64,000 nt of DNA from Smittia aterrima (lineage: Eukaryota > Arthropoda > Insecta > Diptera > Chironomidae), in contig CP093830.1 of the NCBI GenBank assembly GCA_033063855.1, positions 11,656,854 through 11,720,853 of the forward strand. The letters are read 5' to 3'. Made by a program: the position numbers and the translations under genes. Below, one piece after another: positions 25,483-36,506 of this stretch; the first letter of the stretch is position 1; every line of letters begins with the position of its first letter. Below the pieces are notes generated by a model. It made no database searches. It was not told the DNA's origin and was given only the letters and a program-made list of their open reading frames with translations.

Positions 25483-28400
25483 TCTGCTCGACAACTAAAT
25501 TACTTGTGGCGTTTCACGTTCACTTTTACTGGAGGAGAAAATAATAATCTGCTTCTCTCTCGGGCTTTCGCCACTCATGCATAAATGATAAGCTTAATAA
25601 TGAACTAGATTTTATCGTATGATGCGGACGGTCATAATTCTGTTTATTTTGCTGCGATTAAAGCTCGGCAAATAGAGAACTTCGACCGCACAGGGAAAAC
25701 CGCTGATCTCCCTTTGGAAGCTTTTTCAGGTAGGATCGTAAAAGCAACATTCAAGCTCTAGCATATTGAAAATAATTGAGTTGTAGTGAGTTAACTATTG
25801 TAAGCAGATTGCTCTTTTACTTGCTGAAGAAGAGTTAGTTAAGTCCTTGGCTTGACAATAAATAATCTATGAAAACGTTAAGTATTCTAACGAAGCTTAA
25901 AAGTTTGCAGTTACTAAGCGGAATTTTCCTTTTCGCTTCGTTAATTAAAACTTCACAAGTTTCAGGTCGACCACAATGGATTTAAACAACCTCATCGCTT
26001 TTAAACTTTAAAAGTCCTACTCAGAAAAAGCTCAGCTTTTAGTATCGACAGATCAATGAGAGAGAGAGAAAGAGAAATAAATCTGATGAACTAACAATCA
26101 CTGCTAGAAAAAAAATCAAGTGAAATACTTCAATGATGAAAATCAAGTGTAATTCCTTTGAGAGCTTTGCTCTTCACAACTTGTTATTTCTTCCTTTGCT
26201 TTGGGTTATACACGAACAACTCGCACATAAGTCGTTTCAGGGAAAGTGTCCTCGAGGAATCCCTGATTTTTTTTTGTTATTTTATTACGCCTTGTTTATC
26301 GTCATCCTCTTAACATGGATTCCTTCCTCGATCGTCTTTATCCATAAAACTTACTTCAGCAGATAAAGATAAAAATAAAAATAGAAAGGAAAGACGAAGC
26401 GAATCAAATCTCATCGGAAGAAGGAAGAGGCGATAAATTGTCGAATGGGTCAAATCATATTGAAATTGCTGCTTACATTGCATTGCAACAACATTTCTCT
26501 TCTTTATTGCAAATAACCTCGAATAAGCGTTGATTCGCCGAATTTATTGTCAACATTTTTATTTTCTCCTCTCTCGCTGCTTTTGATTTTAGAACCATTT
26601 CATGCTGATTTATGATTGCAATGAAACAGCAACAAATTGAAAGAAAATGTTTTCCTCGTTGTGTGTCGTGGATGGGGGAGTTTGGGCGTTGCGAGTAAAG
26701 GACGAGAAATATTCGCCGAAAGAACTTCAGAGTAAATTGAATTTTCCCTTTTTTTTACACTGAAATAAATTCATCTGTCAACTTCTTTTTGCGATGAGAG
26801 AGAAGTATTTGCTCTGCGGGTGATTTAAAGATTTTCCTAACCTGCACTCGTTTGTTTGCTTTGTGTTTACCGATTTTTGATATTTATATGCAAAAATATT
26901 TATTTTAGATTCAATTTATTTATAAAATATTCAACCGTGATTGAAATGGCTTGGAGTGTACGTCATGCGGTGTTTTTGTTAACGATTAAAAGAAGCAACA
27001 GCTGAAGGAAATGACTTTTGTATGATTGTCCTCGGTTGAAGAAAAATCTTTAAGATTCAAGAAAGTGCTTTGCACTCTTCAATCTTTGACTTTATCATAA
27101 GAAAACTGTATCAATGCCTTTGTGTGTCTTCTCTTCATTTCGCATGGCAACGTTTGAATTCTAAATTGCAGTCGTTTTCAAATAATTCATAATACGACTT
27201 GCCATTATTTCCTACGAGAGATATATCATGCAACGAGACTGTCGAGGAAGAGCCGGCGGCAGGGCGATGAGAAACAGCTTGCTAAAGATAAAATGATAAC
27301 ATTTAAAAGAGCAAAAAGAAATATTCTCATGGAGAAGCGCCTTTTAAAAAGGCATTTAAAAGAAGGGAGGAAGATGAAACGGAGACTTTTTGCAGGCAGC
27401 TCGTTGCTTGCTTGCTTTGATAAAGAAAAACCCTGAAAGCGTTTTTGCTATTTTTTCGCAATCTCGTTCTCTCTTTCAGCTGAAGCTTTCTTATCTTCTT
27501 CCTTCTGACTTATTAAAAACTAATTCTGAACGAAGAAAGTTATCATTTTCAAATCGCTTCAAGACAGAGAGATGCCTTCGGATAGGAAATTGATTAAATT
27601 ATTGGAGCGTGGAATGTGCAATGACGCTCTCTTTATAAGAATGAAGAATGCGACAAGGAAACTCTTGAATGACAATGAATGTAAAAGAATTATTCTTCAA
27701 AGGAAACATTTTCCTTTAAATTGTTGTCAATGTAAATTGTCATTTTCCATTTTCAATCAACATTATTTTAAAGCTTTCATGAAATAAACTCATTGACCAA
27801 AATGTGAAGTTTCATTAAATATAAAAGAAGCTTTGAGCTTAATCAAACTTTCCCTATTAGTTAATTAATTAGCTCGTTCGATAAACTGAAACATGACTCA
27901 AAAGAACATTTTGTCAAAGGTGGATAGTAGTAATTAGTTAAACGACAACAACATTTTCATTAGTGCACCATCATTTATTTACAAAAAAATCTCATTCAAG
28001 CTTCGTTCACATAAAAAACTTTTACTTTTCACTTTATTTTCCTTTAATGTAAAAAATATTTTCCTTCAAAACAAAAAGTTAGAAACGGTGAGTCGAGTAG
28101 TTTGGAAACTAAAATGCGGACGCATGGGGGCTTAAACGAGAAATGAACGTGAAGCAATTGAGCCGAAAATAAAAAGTTCTTTTTTGTCGTCACCTCCCTA
28201 TCGATTTTCATCGCTTTCGCTCTTTTGTGCTGATGAATAAACAAATTCAATTCGTTCCATATTAAACACTTAAAGCACATCAAATGCCATGAAAACACGT
28301 TTTCCCTACGGCTTGGCTTTTCATGTCGAAGGATATGGACAAACAAAAAACTGCTTTGGCTTCATGTTCCACCCACTCCAGTCGTAATTATGTTTACATA

Positions 28401-28583
28401 TTCATTGAGCTCACTAATTGGCGGGAAATGTTATCAAATCGTTACGTCGCTCTCTCTTCTTCATTCACGATAATCTTCATTCACGTTTCACAGATCATTA
28501 AACGCGCACGAGTTTTTTTTCCGCTGCTTCACTCATTCGAGGCATCTAAACTCTGCTGCCATGTTAATTCTAAATGAAAAACA
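25483..28583. other. gene-free stretch downstream of the Ptp99A-like gene
   Basis: About 3.1 kb between receptor B and the last Ptp99A-like exon, both on the minus strand. I looked here for a continuation of the receptor (phosphatase exons) and found no frame with the HC-x5-R or WPD signatures. GA-rich simple sequence occurs near 26055-26080. The part nearest 28728 is presumably 3' untranslated region. Confidence 0.5.
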
Positions 28584-28591
28584 TATTTACA
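28584..28591 (-). promoter_or_regulatory. Pumilio-type element 2 in the Ptp99A-like 3' region
   Basis: Minus-strand TGTAAATA matches the Pumilio/PUF binding consensus UGUANAUA. It lies about 140 bases past the stop codon of the receptor gene, 60 bases from an identical copy. Function depends on this being transcribed as 3' UTR, which is inferred. Confidence 0.4.
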
Positions 28592-28643
28592 ATCCCCCAC
28601 ACTGTGCCCACGGGGACCTCTCATCCGAGATTCCTTTGTACAG

Positions 28644-28651
28644 TATTTACA
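28644..28651 (-). promoter_or_regulatory. Pumilio-type element 1 in the Ptp99A-like 3' region
   Basis: Minus-strand TGTAAATA, a match to UGUANAUA, about 80 bases after the receptor stop codon. See the second copy at 28584-28591. Confidence 0.4.
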
Positions 28652-28728
28652 TAGAAGTCGTTAAAATGCCGAGAGCGACGATGCACCGAGTCCGTAAAAA
28701 AAGATTAAAATTAAAGTAACTGGCTTTG

Positions 28729-31700
28729 CTACACGTTTTTCGAATGACTGTATCCATTTAGATGGCCTCCATTAGCGTGAATGGTCTCGCTCTTCTCAAC
28801 TCCATTCGCTTCCCAGTTGATGATGACAGTCTGAGCTTGATTTGTTTGAGGAGGCGTTGATGGTTCTCGATAGCTCGACGAGTGACAACATTTCCTGATT
28901 GTTTTCAGTTTCCGGTGAATTTGTTTGATTATACGCAAGTCAATGGAAGTGAGAGAGCAAAACAAATAATCGATTAATAATTAATGACTTTTTTTGTTCT
29001 GTTGGTTTGATTAATTTCGTTTCATTACCTCCACAAGATGATTAGCAGCACAATGAAAATGAAGGCGAAGCTCCCAACGATTGCTGCCAAAATTGGAATA
29101 TCGTACTCACTAGTTGATTGTCTTAACAGCGGTTGGATCGTTTCGCAATTTGGCTGCATTGTAATCTGGGAAGCGCGCAGAACGGCGAACGAGGGAGAAG
29201 TGGGTGGAGAAAGAAAATTATTAAATTTTCATAATAAGCAAGCAAACAAGTAGAGAGAATAACAATTAATAAAAATCGTTGTTGGCGAGGCAAACGATGG
29301 AACGAATAAGCAAAAAACAGAATCAGATAAGATAAAAAAAAATTAAAATTAATGCCGCCTGATATGAGACGAGGCATCAAGCATTTACTTTTCGTGATGC
29401 TGAATGTAATCCTAGCAAAATTCGACGGGGATTGATGGCGCTCAGACTTGCTGCTTGCACGTTCACTGTGTAGACGCTGTACGTTGTTAGATTTTGAATA
29501 ATTATCTATGTGAAGGAAACAAAAAGAAGTGAATTAGAGTCGGGGAAAAACTCGAGAGAACATTTTTTCTTCCATTATTCACAGCTGGATCTATTTATAC
29601 AGAAGAGAAGGGGTAACGGGATAACAGTAATCTTTAATCAGCTTAGGATTGTTTTTTTTTTCGTTTATTTTCATTAAAAACATTTCAGTCGGAACTTTTT
29701 TCTTCTCGAGTTCGTGAATATTTGATGGACGAAAGCTTCTGAGAAGGATTCATTAGAATTTCGTTGAAAGTTGCGTAATCGGATTGTCAGTTTATCAGAA
29801 GAATCAGTCACGCAACTGATGAAGCTTCCCAAATGGAAAATCACCCCAAAAAATCTTTGCTCCCGGCTTCACGCATGCAATGATGTTCTTCGAACGCAAA
29901 TTTGGTCTACATACCGCGGTCTCTGCAAATGCAGCCGTCGTGTTGAGCTGAAGCTGCTGATAGCTGTTGTATGAGCTCTCTTTGTAGTTTATCACATAGA
30001 AATCAATTGAATTATAGAACGAAGTTGGACGTTTCCACTGCAAGTAGAGAGCGTCCTGTGAGTGACACGTTAGATTGATTATTTGCGGCGCAGATGGGCC
30101 GGCAATGTCTGTTCGTTGTATCACTGCTTCCGATGGATCGCCGTCATATTTGAGAGTGAATGCAATGACGATTATTCTATATTCTGTGTAGGCTCCTGTA
30201 CAAACAAACAGATTGCAAGATTGAGTTTGTAATTCACTTCGAGAAATGTCACAGTCAACTCACTTAAATTGATTAATGTGTAGTAGAACGGCGGGCCAAC
30301 CGATGCATCGTTCTTCAACATCGGTAAATGCAATAACGTTTGATTCAGAAACATATAATAAACTCGATAAGCGTGAATAACGCCGTTCGGCTTCTCCGGC
30401 TCGTACCACGAGATTTTAATGGAAGTCGAGGTAACGTCGAGCACTCGAACGTTCTGCGGCTTTGAAGGAACTGCGAACGAGGGAAAAGTAAATGATTGAT
30501 TAGAATTTCGAATTCAATTTCAAATTGAAGTTCTCCCCCATAATCAGAGAACTGAATATTAAAAATTAAATCTCATTATGACTTCTACTTACTTCCCTCA
30601 TCAGTCATAATAAGGACAGTCGAACTCGGGCCGAGACCTTCAGGGTTAAAAACTTGAAGCGACACAAGATACTGCGTGAATGTTTCGAGGTTTGTGATTT
30701 CGTGGCTCTGCGAAAAGATAAAAAAAGTAGAAAATGAGAAAACGAATGAAGAGAAATCCGCTTTTTGTCCTTTGGAAGCGCGCGGCAAACAGAAACATAA
30801 CTCAACTTAATTACAGAGCATACCTCAACATTGCTATCTCTGATATAAATCTCCTTAATGTCTTCTGGTTGTTTGTCTCGAGCGCGATAAGTTATGCGAT
30901 ACCCAAGAAATTCACCGTGAATGGTGTCAGTCGGAGGCGCCTTCCACGATATTCGAACCGAAGTGGAAGAAGTGTTATGAGCTAAAGGTGTTAACAAGAC
31001 ATTAATGAAAGGAAAAGACTTAAAGCTTTAAGCTTACTCACCTACAGTTGTTATCGGCTTACCAACAGGAGCTAGAGAGAAGGTAATCAAATTAGAATCA
31101 CAACGGCTTCAATAATCAATCGAATAAAAGCGATTTGCTCATGTTGAGTAATCAAACCATTCAAGCAAATTAATTAACTTATTATGCGCTTCTTGATTTA
31201 TCGATTGGTTCTCATTTTACCTTCACGGAGAGTGCAAATGTAGTACGACTCCTTCGAAGGTAAGCTCACGCCGAGTCGATTCACAGCCAAAATCCGAAAG
31301 CTGTAGACAGTGAACGGCAGGAGCTTTCTGACGACATAAGACGCTATACTATTATTCGTATGAACCTCCGGCAGCTCATCCCAAGCTCCAGTTTCGCCAA
31401 CCCTAAAGGTGAGAATGAACAAATTAGTTTCATGAGCTTACCCTTTCTCAAGACATGAATAAAACGAGACCAAGAAAGCCAAAACTTTATAAATAATTTA
31501 CTTCAACTTCGTTCTATTATCACTTCATAATCTCTCTCTTCGCTTCATTCACACCCAACCCCCCCTCTCCCTCTCTCCCTTTCTTTCTCATCGCCATACA
31601 AAAGTAAAACACATAAAAAAGTTTTAGTGTGGTCATGTGATACCGGCTTGTAGATATTTCGACCTCGCCTCCGCATGTCGAACAGAAAAGTTTCTTTGTT

Positions 31701-34700
31701 CAACAACCTTATTACTTACATTTCGGCCGACAGCGACGACGTCGAGAGGGAAACATGAGGTAGGTCATATTAAAAGTCGAGCTTGAGAGTCGACGTCAAG
31801 TGTTGTCGTCATATACAAAGCGACATAAAAAGCTCGTTTCAGCTTTCACGTAATAAAGGAAATTCGGGAGTTTAATGGAGAAGCTCGAGAGGGAGAACAA
31901 TAAGTAATGAAATCTCAAAATATCTTTATTCGCTGCCAGTAAACACCAAAAAAACATAAATCATAAATTATATGTGAACCATAAAAACGGGCTCCCACTC
32001 TGTGCGAAACTGTGGAAACGTGTTAGGCAGAGTGGAAAAATAAAGCGAGAGGAAAAAGGTGTAAGAGAGGGTGGTTTGAGATGAGTAAGTAGGAAAAATG
32101 CCGGAAAATCGAGAACTTTGCCTCTGAAGTGGTAAAACAACGCACTCATCTACATCATTCGCTAATGATTCTCCTTCTGTCTCTTTTGAGTTGGAATCGG
32201 AACAACAAAAACACAAGAGTGCGAAGGGCCTTATAAATTTAATGAAAGTATATTAGCTCGAATGTTCGCATTTATTTCGCTTTTTATTGAGCAATTAAAA
32301 TACGTGAAAGCGAAAAAAAGGATTCGAGCGTTCGAGAACAACAAAATTCTGGCTTCCTCAATGTCGAAAACTAACTAATTTTCAAGCAGAAAAAGGAAGG
32401 TAATTAAAGAAAATAATGGCAGCGATTCCGCTTCCGAAACTTTACCTTATTTGGATGATAAAATCTAGAACGGGAGCGTTCCTCGAGTCTTGCAAATGAG
32501 CCCACGATAAATTCACTTGACGAGATGTAAAATACGTGATTAATGGCCTCTCTGGCGGTGCAGGTACGTCTATGTTGCGTAAACAAGCCAATTACCCCCA
32601 GGAAATCATTGTTCAACAACGATCGAGTGAGGGAAATATTCCCGAGTGGGGGGAAATGAGAGATGGAAGAATAATTAGTGATGTTGGTGGCTGTTTGACG
32701 TTGTTACCTCCCGCCGATTCACACCGGTCTCTATATTTACCTTGAATCGATAGATCGATTATCGACTCAGGAGTATGACGATCGTTTATTATACAGCTGT
32801 ACTCTCCCGTGTCGGACGACTGCGTTTTGTTGAAGTATAAGCTATAATTATCTGCTAACAGGCTAATCTGTAAGAAGCGATTTGTCATAGTTGGATTCAT
32901 CGAGTGAAACAATGAGTCTGCTACTCACTCTCTGGTTTTGCATCATTGGCATTCCGTTAATGTACTTCGCTATTGTCTGTGTAGTTTTCCACGTGAGCGT
33001 ATCTATTAACGACTGTTCATTTACCCCCGGACACGACAACGTTAGATTCCTCCCTGCAACAGCTACAATTGTTTTTACAGGAATGTTTTCTTCATCTATC
33101 AGAGCACGGAGTAAAGAAGAAACGTTGATGGAAAATTAAGTTGGTTTTTGTTATGACACGAAATGATTTTTCTTTTGCTTTGTTTCTTTCTCCCTCTCAC
33201 TCTTCGTTTTTCTCGAGCAGCGCGAGCAAAATGAAAATATCACAATAAGGGAATCTTTGTTCATGGTCGCAAAGCGACGAGAAAAAAGAGGAAAAAGATT
33301 ATTGCGGCTTGCTATCATCTGAATCACCGTGTGCAAAGGCAGCTGTATACACTTTTTTCTCTTCGGAAGCTTTTTTCAGGTTTTATTACGAGAAATTTCT
33401 CGTCTTCGAAAGTTTTCCGCTTTGTTCATAGAAACAGAGAGAGAGGAAGATTACGAAACAGAACTCATCGAGTTAATACATTTCAAGCGAAATCTTTCAT
33501 TGTTGGATAACGAAACATGAACAGGTCAGCACAATCGAGGAGCTCAATGGAAAATCATTGAAGAATAACGATGAATTGCAATAAAAAAAAATCTTATTAA
33601 AGAAACATTGCTTGAGAGTCATCAATAATTTCGATTGTGTTCAATGCCCGAGAGGAATTACAAAATGAAAAGAGTTTAATCGATTGTTCTCCTCACATTT
33701 GTAGGAAACTTTCGATTTAGTTCGAAAAAAGCTTTATTTGCTCAACTGAGGCTAAACTTTGATCTATCAAAGTTCTATTTAACAAAGAATGAAAACGAAA
33801 ATCCGAATTGAAAAAGTTTTGCAAGAACTTGTGTTTGATTCATTTCCAAACAAAACAAAACCACAAACTGCCACCCCCAACCCTCAACAATTTTCATTCA
33901 TTTTAATTTCTTAGTTCCGATCAGTTTGTTTCACTTCACACAGCGACTTTATAATTCATGAACGCATCTCATTCCAAAGAAGTCTAAAATTAACCTGTCG
34001 TTTCCACTTAAAACGTAAAATGTTTTGCGTGTTTCGTTTTAAACTCCAATGAAATTTTAATTCCCTTAATTAAGTCACTGAAAAAGAAAAGTTTGTGTGG
34101 AAAGACATTTACCGTATGTGAGCTCATGTAATAATAATCAAAGTGCTGAAGGCTGTTGAGCATCTTAAAACAAACTTTATCAAGGTTTTTACTTTCGTTT
34201 CAGCTTCGGCTCTTGCCGTTTAACAACACAAATGTTTTACTTAAAACAACTTGATCAGAACAATTCTTCAAAATAATAAACAAAAAGAGATGAAACTTTC
34301 CTCAATTAAGCACCTTAGAGCATGAAAAAGCTTTTCACGTTCAACGAGAGCGAACGGGGAATACGAAGAGCTTTAGAAGAAAGCTCAAAGCGGAACGAAA
34401 ACTTTTCGTCTCTCTCACTCACTCTTCCTTCAAAAAGAATTTATAATGTGTGACGTTCATGATTTATTATTAGTGTCATGCTGAAAAATGAGACTGTTAA
34501 AGCAAATTCTAGCGAACAGCATGGCAGAAACGTATTGAATGCTTTAGACGAGAGCTTTTGAAATTTATTGCGTTAAAATTTATAAAAGTCGTGGCATATT
34601 TTTTCCTCCTTCACTTCTCCTCCCTCATCGACTTCCCAGAATTTTTATTTGATTCATTTCTTATTATTCAGAAAGAGCTCTAACACTCTTGGGATTTTCG

Positions 34701-36506
34701 CTTTAGGCTTTGTAAATGCTTCAACAAATGAAACGGCAATAAAAATAAAAACTTATTTCTGTTTATTCAACTTTTGCGGTCGTTTGACGGAAGAGAAAGT
34801 CTAACAAGTGAATGTTTTATTCATTGGCGGGCTTTCCTTACAAATTTGTACGTACAAATCGATTTCGTTGTTTCTTTCTTCTTTTTTTTCGGACTTCATA
34901 CTGTGGACTTCAAGAGGAGGTTCAGATTGTAATCATCGGTGTCGTATCAAAATAATTGGCGTGTTTTGTGAGCTAATATTAACGAGATTATTATGTGACT
35001 TTGAACTTTTGCTCATATCACGATCTGAAGGATTAAGGTTAAAGTCAAAGTCTCAAGGAATTTCATTTGAGGGTTAAAAGATTTGCTTAAACATTCAAGA
35101 AAAGAAACCTTTTTCGTTGACCGTTGAAATCTGAAATTCCTCCGATCAACTCATCCCGTTGCCCGGAAATATCTCTTCCTTCATAATTACTGAGCTTTCA
35201 CTCAATTATCTTAACGTGATTCGATTTTATTTTTGAACTCAGAGTGCATGTGATTTTTTTTTTATTATTGCTTTGGAATTGAAATTTCACGTGAACTCTT
35301 CCGTGATTTGTAACTCTTTCGTTTTTTTTCCAATTTCCACTGCAATTTGATTCCGCATGAGCTGAGCTTAGTTCTCGGTCGATAGCACATATTAAAAACA
35401 ACGAGTTCTCTGGCTGCCATAAACATAATCACTTTTGTCAGTTCCGGGCGAGCAGAAAGCTATTTCGAGCCCTCTCACGATGAAGGATTCCCGAACTTTC
35501 ACTCCACAAATAAAAACCTGATATATGATCTCGATGGATGAAACGTTTATGGAAGCCATGATAGGCATCTAAATGGCACGAATGATTAAGGCAGAAATAA
35601 AGTTTCGTGAACTATCGCTCAACAAATGTCTGCTCGCTTAAGGAAATGTATTCACTTCGATTATTTAGCGAAGCACTTCCAACGATTGCTTAGCGCACGC
35701 ATGAATCGAAAGGCGAAAATGAGCTTTTCAGAGCAAATCCGAAACTCAATTTATTCCTCCAACGCCTCTGCTTTTCTTCTCTTTCTTTTTGCGAGTCAGG
35801 AAACCATTGAGTTTATCCTCGAGCACAAGAAGAACTCGATAATTATTCAGAAACCAAATTATTTTTATGCGCTGCAAACGAAGCCTTTTTTTGTCACGAG
35901 AAATGAGAAATTTTGGGGCCATGAGAAATCAGGAGAACGTGGGATTTTCGTCTTTACAATTGCGATTTGATTCGAGTCTTGAGACTTTATTTCGAGAATG
36001 AAGCGGTAGAAGGAAAAACTCAAAAGAAAGTTGCCAAAAATAATTAATTCAAGGCTTTCGCCTGAAACCTCCGCGCAACAGAGTTCAAGGTCACATCAAA
36101 TTAAAGAGGGAAATCCCACGGTGAAGGATTGAACGAGTGATTGGATTGTTTACTCTTTGTCCAAAAAAATATTCTTCGCACTGCTGATTTTTGGCAAAAC
36201 AAATTTTGATTAAAAACTTTTTATTTGTCCTAATCTTTTTAGATGATTTCAAAAGCTTTCGTCGGCAGTAACATTTTCGTCTTTTATCCTGTTCATGTTC
36301 ATCCCTTAAAAGCCTTTGCAAAGCCGAATCGGTGATTACATTCGAGGCACAGATAATCCAATCGGATTAATCGCTTTACATTCTCGGAACGGAAATAAAA
36401 GTGCTTTCGCCCGAAAAGCTTTCTACTCACCAAAAATTCGGGCAGCTTCAATGAATAATAATCCACACAACAATAATCCAATCTGAATTTTGACGAGAAA
36501 ATTCAT
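28729..36506 (-). CDS. Ptp99A: Ptp99A-like receptor without phosphatase domain (13 exons, 628 aa)
   Basis: Exons are 36506-36431, 33095-32929, 32867-32741, 32569-32446, 31402-31221, 31071-31042, 30981-30824, 30707-30593, 30470-30264, 30195-29915, 29505-29389, 29165-29029 and 28894-28729; 1887 coding bases close in frame. Exon 1 is a signal peptide (MNFLVKIQIGLLLCG). Residues 27-122 form an Ig domain (LSCPG, TWK, YSC). Four FN3 domains follow, about 125-226, 227-328, 329-415 and 416-525, then one membrane helix (about 550-572) and a 55-residue tail. Stretches such as SKESYYICTLRE, GYRITYRARDK and NPEGLGPSS are very like the Drosophila receptor phosphatase Ptp99A as I know it, and the tail keeps a juxtamembrane NWEA motif. 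The tail then stops at 28729 where Ptp99A enters its tandem phosphatase domains, and none is encoded anywhere downstream in the window. Likely an axonal or neural adhesion receptor. The last acceptor has a weak, distant pyrimidine tract. Either a short isoform or a domain-loss form. Confidence 0.85.
33096..36430 (-). other. first intron of the Ptp99A-like gene
   Basis: A 3.3 kb intron between the signal-peptide exon (donor GTGAGT at 36430) and the Ig exon (acceptor ending at 33096). Frames inside it have no recognisable domain. First introns of this length often carry enhancers, but I see no specific element. Confidence 0.6.

Noticed and set aside
1..28728. Search for phosphatase-domain exons of the Ptp99A-like gene on the minus strand
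   Set aside because: No frame carries the HC-x5-R signature loop or WPD loop; the only minus-strand genes found are the lipase and two ionotropic receptors.
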